DNA of 64,000 nt from a candidate division KSB1 bacterium (GTDB taxonomy: Bacteria > Zhuqueibacterota > Zhuqueibacteria > Residuimicrobiales > Krinioviventaceae): contig JAXHMJ010000002.1 of assembly GCA_034521575.1 (NCBI GenBank), positions 342,706-406,705 on the forward strand. Direction: 5' to 3'. Under the pieces are notes generated by a model. That model was given only the letters and a program-made list of their open reading frames with translations, did not search any database and had not been told where the DNA came from. The position numbers and the translations under genes are program-made. Below, piece by piece: positions 27,787-36,924 of the stretch (the stretch's first letter is position 1; every line of letters begins with the position of its first letter).

Positions 27787-28704
27787 TTGAGACATGTGGA
27801 AAACCCTGATATTACAGTGGTGATACCTGCGTTTAATGAGCAGGAGAGCATCCGCAACACAATCGAAAAGTTGCAGATCATGATGGATTCCGATCCGCGT
27901 GTTTGGGAATGTATTGTAGTGGACGACGGGTCACTGGATGACACCGCAAAGATCGCATCTTCCTGTCGTGTCAAACTCATCAGGCATTCCCGGCAAAAAG
28001 GGTATGGCGCGGCGCTAAAGACAGCAATTTTAGCCAGTTCTTCCGAAATAATCTGCATAACAGATGCGGATGAGACCTATCCGAATGATAAATTGCCTGT
28101 AATGGTCAATGAGCTTGCCGACGGGGTTTATGATATGGTCGTAGGGGATAGACAGGGGAAATACATCAAATCTCAAAAAGCCCGCGGACTGACCAAATGG
28201 ACGCTAAAAAAGATTGCCAATTGGCTTGTCAGTGAAAAAATTCCGGATCTGAATTCCGGGCTTCGGGTCTTTCGCCGACAGGCTCTGGTCGGTTTTCTGA
28301 GCATCCTGCCGGACGGATTTTCTTTTACGACAACCATTACCTTGGCAATGCTCACCAATGATTATTCGGTCCGATATTATCCTATTGATTATTTTGAGCG
28401 CAAAGGCCGCTCAAAAATACGCCCTGTACATGATACCCTGGGATTTGTTAATCTGATTTTAAAGATCGGATTGTATTTTAAACCGCTGAAAATATTTTTT
28501 TCTCTGAGCTTGGTTCTCGTGCTTGTCGCTGTTTTTTGGGCGCTGTTTAGTGTGTTTGTTATGGGCCAATTCGCTGATGCCAGCACCATGGCTATTCTGA
28601 TGGCCGCCTTTCAGATTGGTGCACTCGGATTACTGGCGGAATTGATCAATACCCGTATTCATGCAAGTTTCAGAAAAAAAAGTGAAACAATTGAAAACAA
28701 ATAA
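27787..28704 (+). CDS. Family 2 glycosyltransferase, dolichol-phosphate-mannose-synthase type
   Basis: Transfers a sugar from a nucleotide donor, probably to a polyprenyl phosphate carrier, at the inner membrane. The GT-A fold is evident: VVIPAFNEQESIRNTI, the VVDDGSLDDT nucleotide site, ITDADETYPNDKLP carrying the DxD-like metal site, and LNSGLRVFRR. Two C-terminal helices (about 232-255 and 265-285) anchor it. The TTG at 27787 is preferred because GGAGG lies 8 bases upstream; an in-frame ATG at 27751 has no ribosome site. It opens the glycan locus and overlaps the next gene by 44 bases. Confidence 0.88.
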   Translation: MRHVENPDITVVIPAFNEQESIRNTIEKLQIMMDSDPRVWECIVVDDGSLDDTAKIASSCRVKLIRHSRQKGYGAALKTAILASSSEIICITDADETYPNDKLPVMVNELADGVYDMVVGDRQGKYIKSQKARGLTKWTLKKIANWLVSEKIPDLNSGLRVFRRQALVGFLSILPDGFSFTTTITLAMLTNDYSVRYYPIDYFERKGRSKIRPVHDTLGFVNLILKIGLYFKPLKIFFSLSLVLVLVAVFWALFSVFVMGQFADASTMAILMAAFQIGALGLLAELINTRIHASFRKKSETIENK

Positions 28705-30079
28705 AGCAGATATGGTCTATTGCGATCAATTCGAGTACCTGAAGAACAATGTGATTAATCATGGACTCTGTACTCATTGCGGAACCTGTGCAGGGCTTGC
28801 CGGCGGCGCTCTGAACATGATAGAGACCGCATCAGGACCATTGCCGGTTTTAAACCGGGGGAATGAGACATTAAAAGATCCGCTGATTTACGATGCCTGT
28901 CCCGGAAAAGGATTGTCCTATCCGGAACTGAACCGCTATGTATTCGGCAAAACACCTGAAAATATGCTGCTGGGAACCTGTCGGGCATTGTATGTCGGTT
29001 ATTCCAGAGACCGCGTGATTCGAAAAAACTCGGCCTCCGGAGGCATTGTCTCACAGGTGCTGATTTACCTGTTACAGCAAAAAATGATCGACGGCGCTGT
29101 TATAGTGCAAATGTGCAACGACACACCCTGGCTGGCACGACCTGTGATTGCGCATACCCCCGCGGACATCCTTGACGGCGGGCAGAGTGTCTATACACCG
29201 GTGCCGGTGAACACGATTCTGGCGCAAATCCAGGCATTTGACGGCAGGCTGGCTTTTGTGGGCACACCGGATCAGGTGGCGTCAATTCGCTACCTGCAAA
29301 TGCGACGCTACGAACCCGCCCTGAAAATAAAATACATCATCGGCCTGTATGTGGGCACATTGATGTATATTGGCGCGGTCGAGAGCTTTTTGAAAAGCAA
29401 CCGGGTTCAGTCTCTTTCAGAAATCCGTTCGCTAAAGTACAGAGACGGCGAGTGGCCCGGCTATCTGAAAATAGAGTTAAAAGATGGAAACGTTTTAACC
29501 GCTAAAAAATTTTATTACAATTATTTGATTCCTTTTTACATCACGCAAAGTTCGCTGCTTTCTGTTGATTTTACCAATGAGCTGACTGATATTTCTGTCG
29601 GCGACGCCTGGTCGCCCCGCTATATCCGGCAGGGAATGGGATTCTCAGTGGCGGCAGCGCGCTCGGAAAAGGGAGTGGAACTTTTGCGCGCTATGCAGAC
29701 TGAAAAATGCATTGAATTGAGCGCAATATCGCCTGACCATGCTATGGCCATGCACGCGCATATGCTGGATTTCAAGAAAAGAGGCGCGTTCATCCGTTTT
29801 AAAATCCGTAAAGCACTGGGAATGAAACATCCGGATTTCGGTTATTCACCTGTCAGGATTCCGAAAAAAAGAATACTGATCGAAATACTGATATATTGTC
29901 TGTTTGCACTCGGCAAACGCCCGGTTTTCCGCAAACTGGTGCAACATATACCGCCGCGAATTTTAGGTCCAAAGTTTGATGTTTTGCGCTATAAATGGAA
30001 GAGCCTGTCCCGAAGAACAAAACGCAGCGGACTTGAACAGCAGCGTTTTAAAGAACAGGGGATACCCCATGACCCATAA
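28661..30079 (+). CDS. FrhB/FdhB-like coenzyme F420 hydrogenase beta-subunit family protein
   Basis: 472 residues from this start; an ATG at 28712 is also possible. The N-terminal CTHCGTC with a later DACPGKG suggests an Fe-S cluster, and KNSASGGIVSQVLIYLLQ and LAFVGTPDQVASIRYLQ are typical family blocks (flavin or F420 site region). Family members occur both in F420 redox enzymes and, as here, in exopolysaccharide gene clusters, where they are thought to act as oxidoreductases on sugars or as partners of pyruvyl-transfer enzymes. The basic C-terminal 90 residues (KKRILIEILIYCLFALGKRP, then RRTKRSG) look like an added membrane-associating tail. The exact reaction is unknown. Confidence 0.78.
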   Translation: MQVSEKKVKQLKTNKADMVYCDQFEYLKNNVINHGLCTHCGTCAGLAGGALNMIETASGPLPVLNRGNETLKDPLIYDACPGKGLSYPELNRYVFGKTPENMLLGTCRALYVGYSRDRVIRKNSASGGIVSQVLIYLLQQKMIDGAVIVQMCNDTPWLARPVIAHTPADILDGGQSVYTPVPVNTILAQIQAFDGRLAFVGTPDQVASIRYLQMRRYEPALKIKYIIGLYVGTLMYIGAVESFLKSNRVQSLSEIRSLKYRDGEWPGYLKIELKDGNVLTAKKFYYNYLIPFYITQSSLLSVDFTNELTDISVGDAWSPRYIRQGMGFSVAAARSEKGVELLRAMQTEKCIELSAISPDHAMAMHAHMLDFKKRGAFIRFKIRKALGMKHPDFGYSPVRIPKKRILIEILIYCLFALGKRPVFRKLVQHIPPRILGPKFDVLRYKWKSLSRRTKRSGLEQQRFKEQGIPHDP

Positions 30080-30875
30080 TGAGTATCACTTTACATTCAG
30101 AGGGGTCTGGTCCCGGCTCTGCGATGAATATCGATACTATACACAACGCCCCTGGACACTGACCCAGGTTGGAAAATTCTGGGATACCGTGACAGCCTAT
30201 GACGAGGTTAACAGTCGATTGTATACCTATGATAAACGCTTTACAGAATCCTGGAAACTTGCGGCGCCGTATCTGGAGAATAAAACCTATGTGGCGCTCG
30301 ATATTCAGGCCCGAAGCGGGAATGGAACGGAATACTGGAGTCGCAAGATTGATATGTCTTTCGTAACACTTGTGGACTTTTCTGATTTCCTGCAAAAGTG
30401 TGCGGAAAAAAAATTAACAGGCACAGAGATTTGTTATAACACTGTAAAGATCACTGATTTCCCGCTGCCGTTTGATGATGATTCGTTCAATCTTGTATTA
30501 TCCTATGAAACGATAGAACACGTTTATCAATATGATCAGTTTGTGTCTGAATTGAGCCGCGTCTTGACGCGAGACGGAGTATGTATCCTGACCTGTCCGA
30601 ACGTCGGCTGGGAGATTGTGCACTGGATCGCCGCGATTGTCAATATTAACCATAGCGAAGGGCCGCATCGGTTCATCGCCAGAAAAAAGCTGCTGCACAG
30701 TTTTCGTAAACACAGGCTGCGCATTCTGGCGGAAAATTCCACGGTCATCCTGCCGTTTAAAAACAGATTTTCCATTACACTGAACGAAAAACTGGAACAA
30801 TATCTCCCCGAATCAATAAAACAAAAAATAGCGCTGCGTCGCACATTTATTCTCCGTAAACAAACCCGGATATAA
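30069..30875 (+). CDS. Class I SAM-dependent methyltransferase
   Basis: 268 residues. The motif order fits a Methyltransf_11 fold, although motif I is unusual (VALDIQARSGNGTEYW in place of the normal DxGxGxG). Then FVTLVDFSDFLQKCAEKK provides the acidic second strand, FPLPFDDDSFNLVLSYETIEHV is the strong motif-IV block, and LSRVLTRDGVCILTCPN follows. The ATG at 30069 overlaps the stop of the preceding gene by 11 bases, giving coupled translation. It probably modifies a sugar or lipid-linked glycan. The weak SAM glycine loop makes activity less certain. Confidence 0.75.
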   Translation: MTHNEYHFTFRGVWSRLCDEYRYYTQRPWTLTQVGKFWDTVTAYDEVNSRLYTYDKRFTESWKLAAPYLENKTYVALDIQARSGNGTEYWSRKIDMSFVTLVDFSDFLQKCAEKKLTGTEICYNTVKITDFPLPFDDDSFNLVLSYETIEHVYQYDQFVSELSRVLTRDGVCILTCPNVGWEIVHWIAAIVNINHSEGPHRFIARKKLLHSFRKHRLRILAENSTVILPFKNRFSITLNEKLEQYLPESIKQKIALRRTFILRKQTRI

Positions 30876-30879
30876 GCAT

Positions 30880-31596
30880 ATGTCGCTGCAAAAAGGTGTG
30901 TTGGATAAAAACTATGCATGGGCAAGAAAGCGCAAGCCTGAACTGATATTCCGTTACAGGGTCAGGGCGGCATTGATCAAAACGATCATGGATCGCTACC
31001 TGTCCGGTCACCGGGACCTGCAGATCCTTGATTTCGGATCAGCCGAAGGACTGACGCTGCTGCAATTGTGTAAATATTTTCCCAATGCTCATTTTACAGG
31101 TGTCGAATATTCCCGCGAGTTGCTGCAAACGGCTCCTCCGTTACCCTCGAATATACACCTTTGTCAGGGGGATATTTCTAATCTTGATGACAAGATCCGG
31201 AGTAAAAAGTATGATTTGGTCACGGCCCTGGCTGTGCTTGAACACCTCGAAACACCGGAAAAAGCACTGCAGACTGCACATTCTGTATTAAAACCGGGCG
31301 GCTTGTTTGTGGCGACCGTCCCCAGTCCGTTGTGGGATCAGATTGCCACTCGTCTGGGTCTGCTTCAGGACCACCACGAAAGCAGCCTGAATAAAAAATC
31401 GCTACGTGAACTTTTCATTCGGTCGGGATATAAGGGTGCGGAATACGGCAGATTTATGTGGGCGCCCGTCTCGGCCCTGCCGTATTTGCATATTTCTGTT
31501 TCGCCTGTTGCATCATTGAAAATTGATGCCTTTATTTACAAACTCTGGGTGTTGAACTGGCTTTATGTGAATCAGTTTATTATCGCCAAACGATAA
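30880..31596 (+). CDS. Class I SAM-dependent methyltransferase
   Basis: 238 residues. SAM site LQILDFGSAEGLTLLQL, acidic strand FTGVEYSREL, YDLVTALAVLEHLETPEKAL and LKPGGLFVATVPSP are standard Methyltransf_11/23 blocks. The basic N-terminus (WARKRKPELIFRYRVRA) may touch membrane or glycan lipid. It starts 5 bases after the previous methyltransferase and belongs to the same operon, consistent with decoration of the glycan. The two methyltransferases are not close copies of each other. Confidence 0.82.
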   Translation: MSLQKGVLDKNYAWARKRKPELIFRYRVRAALIKTIMDRYLSGHRDLQILDFGSAEGLTLLQLCKYFPNAHFTGVEYSRELLQTAPPLPSNIHLCQGDISNLDDKIRSKKYDLVTALAVLEHLETPEKALQTAHSVLKPGGLFVATVPSPLWDQIATRLGLLQDHHESSLNKKSLRELFIRSGYKGAEYGRFMWAPVSALPYLHISVSPVASLKIDAFIYKLWVLNWLYVNQFIIAKR

Positions 31597-31703
31597 CTTT
31601 GGGTTTCCAGTACAAAACACAAAAATGCTCTTTTCTTTTTTAATTTTTCTCTTTACATTAACGTGGAATAAAAACTGATTTTAATTTATAACGAGGAAAA
31701 ATA

Positions 31704-31919
31704 ATGCAGGTACTTTTAACATTTGTTGCACTTTTACTAACCGGACAGATTGCCACACTGGTTGCTTATATTGGACCGGGATCCGGGTTGAGCGCCATAG
31801 GCACATTGATTGCCTTTGTTGCGGCTTTATTATTGGCGATTATCGGATTCGTTTGGTATCCCGTAAAACGGTTAATGGCAAAACGACGTGAGAAAAAACA
31901 GGATACCTCCGAAATATGA
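31704..31919 (+). CDS. Small membrane protein with YIGPGSG motif
   Basis: 71 residues, two hydrophobic helices (residues 3-22 and 33-52) joined by AYIGPGSGLSAIG, then WYPVKRLMAKRREKK, a basic cytosolic tail. Small proteins with this PGxG turn occur next to enzymes working on surface polymers, but the role is unknown. GAGGA stands 6 bases before the ATG. Its stop overlaps the start of the sulfotransferase gene (ATGA), so the two are tightly coupled and may form a complex. Confidence 0.72.
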   Translation: MQVLLTFVALLLTGQIATLVAYIGPGSGLSAIGTLIAFVAALLLAIIGFVWYPVKRLMAKRREKKQDTSEI

Positions 31920-33379
31920 TCATTGCCATTTCGACGCTGTCTATTGTATTATTTGTTGTCATGTTGAAAAAATCAGGGGTCATTCAAAAAGGCAGAGACA
32001 TTCTCAGTGCGCTCAAGGATGTTCTGGGCGTCTTTGGGGATGAGGATCTGGATGATCTCATGCGCGAAAAAGAGATCCAGAAAGCCTCTTTGAGGATGTT
32101 TGGCTACTTTTTTTCCATCTTGCTGCGCAGTTTGTTTGTTCTTGCATTGGCGTTTGTACCCATAGGGCTCGCCGGTCTGTTATTCTCAGCGCCGATTGAC
32201 GCCTATCTTGACTTTCTCGCCCAATGGCAGGTGATCCTTGTTTCAGCTGTACTGATCACCGTGTGGTTCTATATCACTGAAAAACAAAAGAAAACCGGGG
32301 ATGATCAGACAAATAATTATTCGGTTTCCGATCAGCTGCTGCACACGATGGCGTTCAGCGCCATCGGATTGCAAAAATCTGCGACCCGGTTGGAATCGTT
32401 GATGTACGGCAGACGTTTCCAAAACATTGAAATAAAATCTCCCATTTTTATCACCTCATTACCGCGTGCCGGCACCACCTTGATGCTGGAAGTGCTAAGC
32501 CGTTTCCCGTCACTGGCTTCGCATACCTACCGGGATATGCCGTTTCTGTTGACACCCTACCTGTGGGCCAAAATGAGCAGGGTGTTTCAGAAAAAATCAG
32601 AACTGCGGGAACGCGCGCACGGGGACGGTATGCAGGTGGGATTTGACAGTCCCGAGGCGTTTGAAGAAATTCTCTGGCGCAGTTTCTGGCCGGAAAAATA
32701 CAGCTCATCCGGCATTGAACTGTGGACCGCTGACGATGAAAAAGATGCAGCCGATTCTTTCTTTACGCAGCACATGAAAAAAATTATTGCCCTGAGATGC
32801 CCCGATCACCGGGATACGGCGCGTTATGTCTCTAAAAACAATGCCAATATTTCACGACTGCAACTCATTGCGCAGATGTTCCCCGATGCTGTCATCCTCC
32901 TTATTTTGCGCCACCCGCTTGAACAGGCGACCTCGCTGCTGCGCCAGCACAGGCATTTCCTGGAATTGCATGAAAAAGATCCCTTTGTCCGCCAGTATAT
33001 GCGCGATATCGGCCATTATGAATTCGGTGATCTGCACCGGCCGATTCGGTTTCCCGCGTTTGCTGAATATTGTGGTCGGCGAAATCCGTTGACTCTAAAT
33101 TACTGGCTGGGTTACTGGATTTCCGCGTTCGAATTTGTGAGTCAATTCATGGATAATCTGTATATCATTCCCTATGAACAAACCTGCAGACAGGGAGCGG
33201 CTGCTCTTGAACGGATTTGTACGACTCTGGATATCCCGACTGAAGGTCAACTTGATGCGATTGCCGGTCTGTTTGGGGAACCGTCTATGAGAGGGGAGCG
33301 GGGTGGATGCGATAAGCATGTATTGGAAAAAGCAGAGCGAGTGTACAATACACTCTTGCAAGCAAAGTCTATTCTATAA
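31916..33379 (+). CDS. Membrane-anchored sulfotransferase (PAPS-dependent)
   Basis: 487 residues. N-terminal helices lie at about 2-17, 66-92 and 103-120, then a Sulfotransferase_3-type domain: the 5'-phosphosulfate loop FITSLPRAGTTLMLEVLS (about 177-194) and the 3'-phosphate block LLILRHPLEQATSLLRQHR (about 323-341) with the key RHP and Ser. Such enzymes move sulfate from PAPS to a hydroxyl of a sugar or lipid. Placement among glycosyl- and methyltransferase genes suggests a sulfated surface glycan. PAPS synthesis genes are not in the window. The three N-terminal helices are more than usual for bacterial members. Confidence 0.84.
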   Translation: MIIAISTLSIVLFVVMLKKSGVIQKGRDILSALKDVLGVFGDEDLDDLMREKEIQKASLRMFGYFFSILLRSLFVLALAFVPIGLAGLLFSAPIDAYLDFLAQWQVILVSAVLITVWFYITEKQKKTGDDQTNNYSVSDQLLHTMAFSAIGLQKSATRLESLMYGRRFQNIEIKSPIFITSLPRAGTTLMLEVLSRFPSLASHTYRDMPFLLTPYLWAKMSRVFQKKSELRERAHGDGMQVGFDSPEAFEEILWRSFWPEKYSSSGIELWTADDEKDAADSFFTQHMKKIIALRCPDHRDTARYVSKNNANISRLQLIAQMFPDAVILLILRHPLEQATSLLRQHRHFLELHEKDPFVRQYMRDIGHYEFGDLHRPIRFPAFAEYCGRRNPLTLNYWLGYWISAFEFVSQFMDNLYIIPYEQTCRQGAAALERICTTLDIPTEGQLDAIAGLFGEPSMRGERGGCDKHVLEKAERVYNTLLQAKSIL

Positions 33380-33493
33380 AATTACAGTTGATGCACTTTG
33401 ATTCGTATGAAAGAATAGAGTGTCCTGTCCACGGAATTTATTGATTAAATTGAACCCGTTTGTTTGTGAACCAGGATTTTGCTCTGGTACAAA

Positions 33494-34219
33494 CTAGGCC
33501 CCGTGCTCCGCTAACTGGTTTCTCAATGCTTTGATCCATATAGCATTTCCATTTGAATTCAGATGTATACCGTCCGCATCATAGTATTGTTTATTAACCC
33601 GGCCTTGCTCATCAAGCAGTGAATCATAAATATCGATAAAACTTCCAGTGCAATATTCATGGCATAATTTTACCATTTCTTGATTAAACAATCTCGCTTT
33701 TTTATTTCTGTCTCCAAGAGTGTCATATGTGGGAAACAGACCGCAGCAAATAAAGGGCACTTTTTCCGGAAGATGTTTTATCAGTATAGTCATTTCTTCG
33801 ATCATTTGAATGATGGATTGGCGATTCAAATCATTGCTTCCGATTGAGAGAATAATACATTTTGCCTTTGAGAGATTTTGGTATTGGTCGATTCGTGCAA
33901 TCGAACCTGCAATAGTATCTTTACCTATGCCCAGATTGACAGCGGGATTGGCGACAGCCGAACCACAAAGCCCTTCAATATGACTGTCGCCAATAAATAT
34001 GAAACTTCCATCCGGCCAGTTACCGGTTGCTCTCAGATGATATTTGACGTGACGGTGGTAATATAGTGATGTTCTATCAATAGTTTTTTCGATCGATGGT
34101 CTGCGAAACAGCACACAACTATAAAGCAGACCGATGAGTAAAAGGTGAATACTCAAGAGATAAATGATGTATAGTTTTTTCCTGACAGCCGGGTCGGGTT
34201 TGAAAAATTCTTTACGCAA
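33494..34219 (-). CDS. SGNH/GDSL hydrolase, membrane-anchored
   Basis: 241 residues. A signal-anchor helix at about 16-38 puts the enzyme in the periplasm. All four SGNH blocks are visible: IFIGDSHIEG (nucleophile Ser), NLGIGKDTIAGS (Gly), ILSIGSNDLNR (Asn), and YDADGIHLNSNG (Asp and His). It probably acts as an esterase or acetyltransfer-type hydrolase on a glycan. It runs against the direction of its neighbours and lies alone. Confidence 0.86.
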   Translation of the reverse strand: MRKEFFKPDPAVRKKLYIIYLLSIHLLLIGLLYSCVLFRRPSIEKTIDRTSLYYHRHVKYHLRATGNWPDGSFIFIGDSHIEGLCGSAVANPAVNLGIGKDTIAGSIARIDQYQNLSKAKCIILSIGSNDLNRQSIIQMIEEMTILIKHLPEKVPFICCGLFPTYDTLGDRNKKARLFNQEMVKLCHEYCTGSFIDIYDSLLDEQGRVNKQYYDADGIHLNSNGNAIWIKALRNQLAEHGA

Positions 34220-34542
34220 AATATGATACTCCGGTTTTTAACTAAAAAAATAACGCTTGAAATCAATTATAACAATTACTGGATAATATAGCAAATGAAA
34301 TTTAACTGATACGGGTGTGTTCTTTTACATGCAAATTGTAAAGAGGACTGTTTCAGGACGGTTCTATTGCTTTTTCCGTTCAAAAAAATCCTCCTTGCAT
34401 CTAATTCAAATTCCATATATATTTTATCGGAAATTCTACGGGCTTGCTCTTTTTGATTTGGGTTCAGATGTTTGTGGTCGTGTTTTATCAGGGCTCAATG
34501 TCAACAAATTTCAAGGGCTTGTTATTTTCTGTTGAATATAGG
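34220..34542. other. Intergenic region between divergent genes
   Basis: AT-rich 320 bases. The frames open rightward here carry no family motif and no ribosome site and look like leader or decayed sequence. No terminator or operator was seen. Confidence 0.35.
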
Positions 34543-35151
34543 ATGGGAGGCTCGGTTATTAAAACAAACTTTACCCGAGGCAGTGGTTTATTTGAAAATT
34601 TACTTTCAAAGAAAAGAGCAGCTTTGGCCGCCCATTATATTAGAAAACATAATGGCCCGCAAACCAGCATTCTGGATATCGGTTGCGGCACTTTTCCATT
34701 TTTCCTTTCAAGAGTCAATTTTACGAACAAATACGCTTTAGACCGGATTCCTGTCTATACCCCGTCTCTGAATATCCATTTCACAAACCAGGATTTACAA
34801 GTCAATGTCCAGCTGCCATTTGAAGACAACACCTTTGATGTGATCACGGCCCTGGCTTTTGTCGAGCATGTTAATGATGCAAACAGGAAAAAATTGTTTC
34901 TCGAGATTTACAGGGTTTTAAAAAGGGGCGGGATGTTTTTTTTAACAACACCCTGCAAATGGACAGAATCCATTTTGATTATTCTGGCAAAGCTTAATAT
35001 GGTCAGCCGGGAGGAGCTCCGGGAACACAAAGATTTGTTAACCCGTGATGAACTCAAAGAATTGCTCATTTTATCCGGATTCGATCGCCACACTATCCAA
35101 AGCGGCCGCTTTGAGGCCGGATTAAATTTATATGAAATGGCTGTAAAATAA
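34543..35151 (+). CDS. Class I SAM-dependent methyltransferase
   Basis: 202 residues from ATG 34543; the frame is open further upstream (to 34444) but that part is hydrophobic text without a match. SAM loop SILDIGCGTFPFFLS is canonical. Next come LPFEDNTFDVITALAFVEHV and YRVLKRGGMFFLTTPC, then a C-terminal DELKELLILSGFD typical of glycan-modifying methyltransferases. The ribosome site is poor for every candidate start, so the N-terminus is uncertain. It is a third methyltransferase in this glycan region. Confidence 0.78.
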   Translation: MGGSVIKTNFTRGSGLFENLLSKKRAALAAHYIRKHNGPQTSILDIGCGTFPFFLSRVNFTNKYALDRIPVYTPSLNIHFTNQDLQVNVQLPFEDNTFDVITALAFVEHVNDANRKKLFLEIYRVLKRGGMFFLTTPCKWTESILIILAKLNMVSREELREHKDLLTRDELKELLILSGFDRHTIQSGRFEAGLNLYEMAVK

Positions 35152-35605
35152 ACCGGCAACAGGATTGACCACCCAGGTTCTGAAACAACCTGATATCATG
35201 TTTGATTCTGATTTTATAGATAAACGCAGTGACTGATTATAGTTTTATTGGATTATGAATCTATTCGTTGAAAAAAGAGGTCCCGGTGAAAACAAAATTC
35301 ATGAAAACAGGATTTCTGGACAAGCCGAATCCTTACATCATACTGCAAGTTTTTATCATCCTTTGGGGGCTGTATATCAGAACGCGCCAGTATTTATGGA
35401 ACCGCAGTTTATGGCTCGACGAAGCTTGTGTGGCCTGGAATATTTTAAAGCATTCTTATTCCGGTTTGACCGGCCCCCTGGAGTATGGTCAGGCTGTGCC
35501 TTTGTTTTTCCTTTATACAACAAAATTGTTTGCAGAACTGTTTGGATATTCGGATTTTATTTACAGACTGCTTCCTTTCTATTGCAGGTGTTTTGTCAGT
35601 ATTCC

Positions 35606-36793
35606 TCAGTAACGTCCGGTTAGGTTTTTGCACGTAGAGTAATTTCGTCGATTTTTTCTATGAGATTTTCTACGATTTTTCTTGTCGGAATCTCGCACTT
35701 CATTTTGAATTTGAATACGGAGTTCTCGCACTCTTTCGATGTTAACTTTTTCGTTATAATTTTCATGACAATAGATTGCCAGCAGCAAATATGTAATGAG
35801 GCCGCCGAGAATTTGAACCATAAGTCCGTACTGACTTCGAGCTATGAGATGATAGACTTTGAGATGCGTGCGTTTCCACCAAGCGAAGAAATTTTCAATT
35901 TCCCAACGAAGTTTGTATGCCTGAGCAACATCTTCTGCAGAGAGGTCATAACGATTTGTCGCGATCCAGTATTTTACATTGCCGATTTTAATAACCGACA
36001 AGTCGTATCGACTTTTTTGTTTGATTGGTGCCCGGCGTCCCCAATAAAACTATAGCATCATAAAAAACAGATGCTTTCTGGTTTTATGTCATGTGCATAA
36101 AGACATATTTTCTCGTCGATGCTTTGATGCGGCAGAAAAATTGACGACCGTCCTCCTGCCATTGGTCAAAGCGTTTATGGCATTGATAGCCCCGATCAAG
36201 AACGCCGGACTGGTCAGAAGAGAGTATTTGATCGACAAATGGTCGTTCACCGGCTAAACCGCCTGTGAGATATAGTTTTGTTGGAATGGACCGATTGATA
36301 TCAAAACCGAGATGAACTTTTGCCTTTTTTAGAGCCGTTTCTATAATCAGCCCAAGTCATTGAAAGAACAGCATCAATCAAAGAACCATCGATGGCAACA
36401 AGCTTCCCAAATGTTCAAATTGATTTGGGATAGTGGCCGCAGCTTTGGCTTGAAGTTCATTAAAAACAACGAGCTAGTTGTTCGAAGGCCGCGATTGTTG
36501 ATAGCCTCAAAAAAGCTACTTTTTTTGATTCCATCTTTCGGGGCAATATGCTCCCGAGCAAATGTATCTTCTTGAAGAACCTGGACAAGATGAGTCCCTG
36601 ATTCATGCTCTTCAAGATGATAAAACACGAGGGCATTGAGTTGATCTTCAAATGTCATTTGCAGAGGTCGATCTCCTCGTGAAACTAATGGTGGTACCTT
36701 GGACAAGATAGCCTTGATCGGTTCCATTAGTCTTTTGAATGTTTTAGATTTTTGTCGAGGCTTAAACTTTTTGAATTTACGTCGCATTTCCAT
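35606..36793 (-). pseudogene. IS4-family transposase, frame broken
   Basis: The N-terminal part (36793-36374) is a basic DNA-binding region ending near the first catalytic block. Another frame then reads VAIDGSLIDAVLSM with the first catalytic Asp. The C-terminal part (36001-35606) holds YKLRWEIENFFAWWK, an exact Y-x2-R-x3-E-x6-K, the IS4 signature with the catalytic Glu. A TAA near 36103 and at least two frame changes separate the parts. The stop codon of the last part is completed by the first flanking base, the end of the target duplication. With intact ends and target copies, the breaks may be sequencing indels rather than old decay. Confidence 0.8.
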
Positions 36794-36924
36794 AACACCT
36801 TATATTTATTAATGTTATGAAAGTCGACTTTGAAATTTTTGACGTAATGTCAAGTGTTTTTTTGTGTTATGTCATATTTTTTTGTAGAATCTGAGCGTTG
36901 CAATTACCTAACCGGACGTTACTG
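35607..36924 (-). mobile_element. IS4-family insertion sequence, 1318 bp, with 9 bp target duplication
   Basis: The ends are perfect inverted repeats of 19 bases, CAGTAACGTCCGGTTAGGT at 35607 and its complement ending at 36924, with partial matching beyond (TTGCA). The 9 bp AGTATTCCT occurs directly before (35598-35606) and after (36925-36933), so the target duplication is intact and the insertion is recent. It carries one leftward transposase gene. Confidence 0.93.

Noticed and set aside
34317-34542. Rightward frames before the methyltransferase as a separate gene
   Set aside because: No motif, no ribosome site, and unusual hydrophobic and Cys/Phe-rich text typical of random AT-rich sequence.
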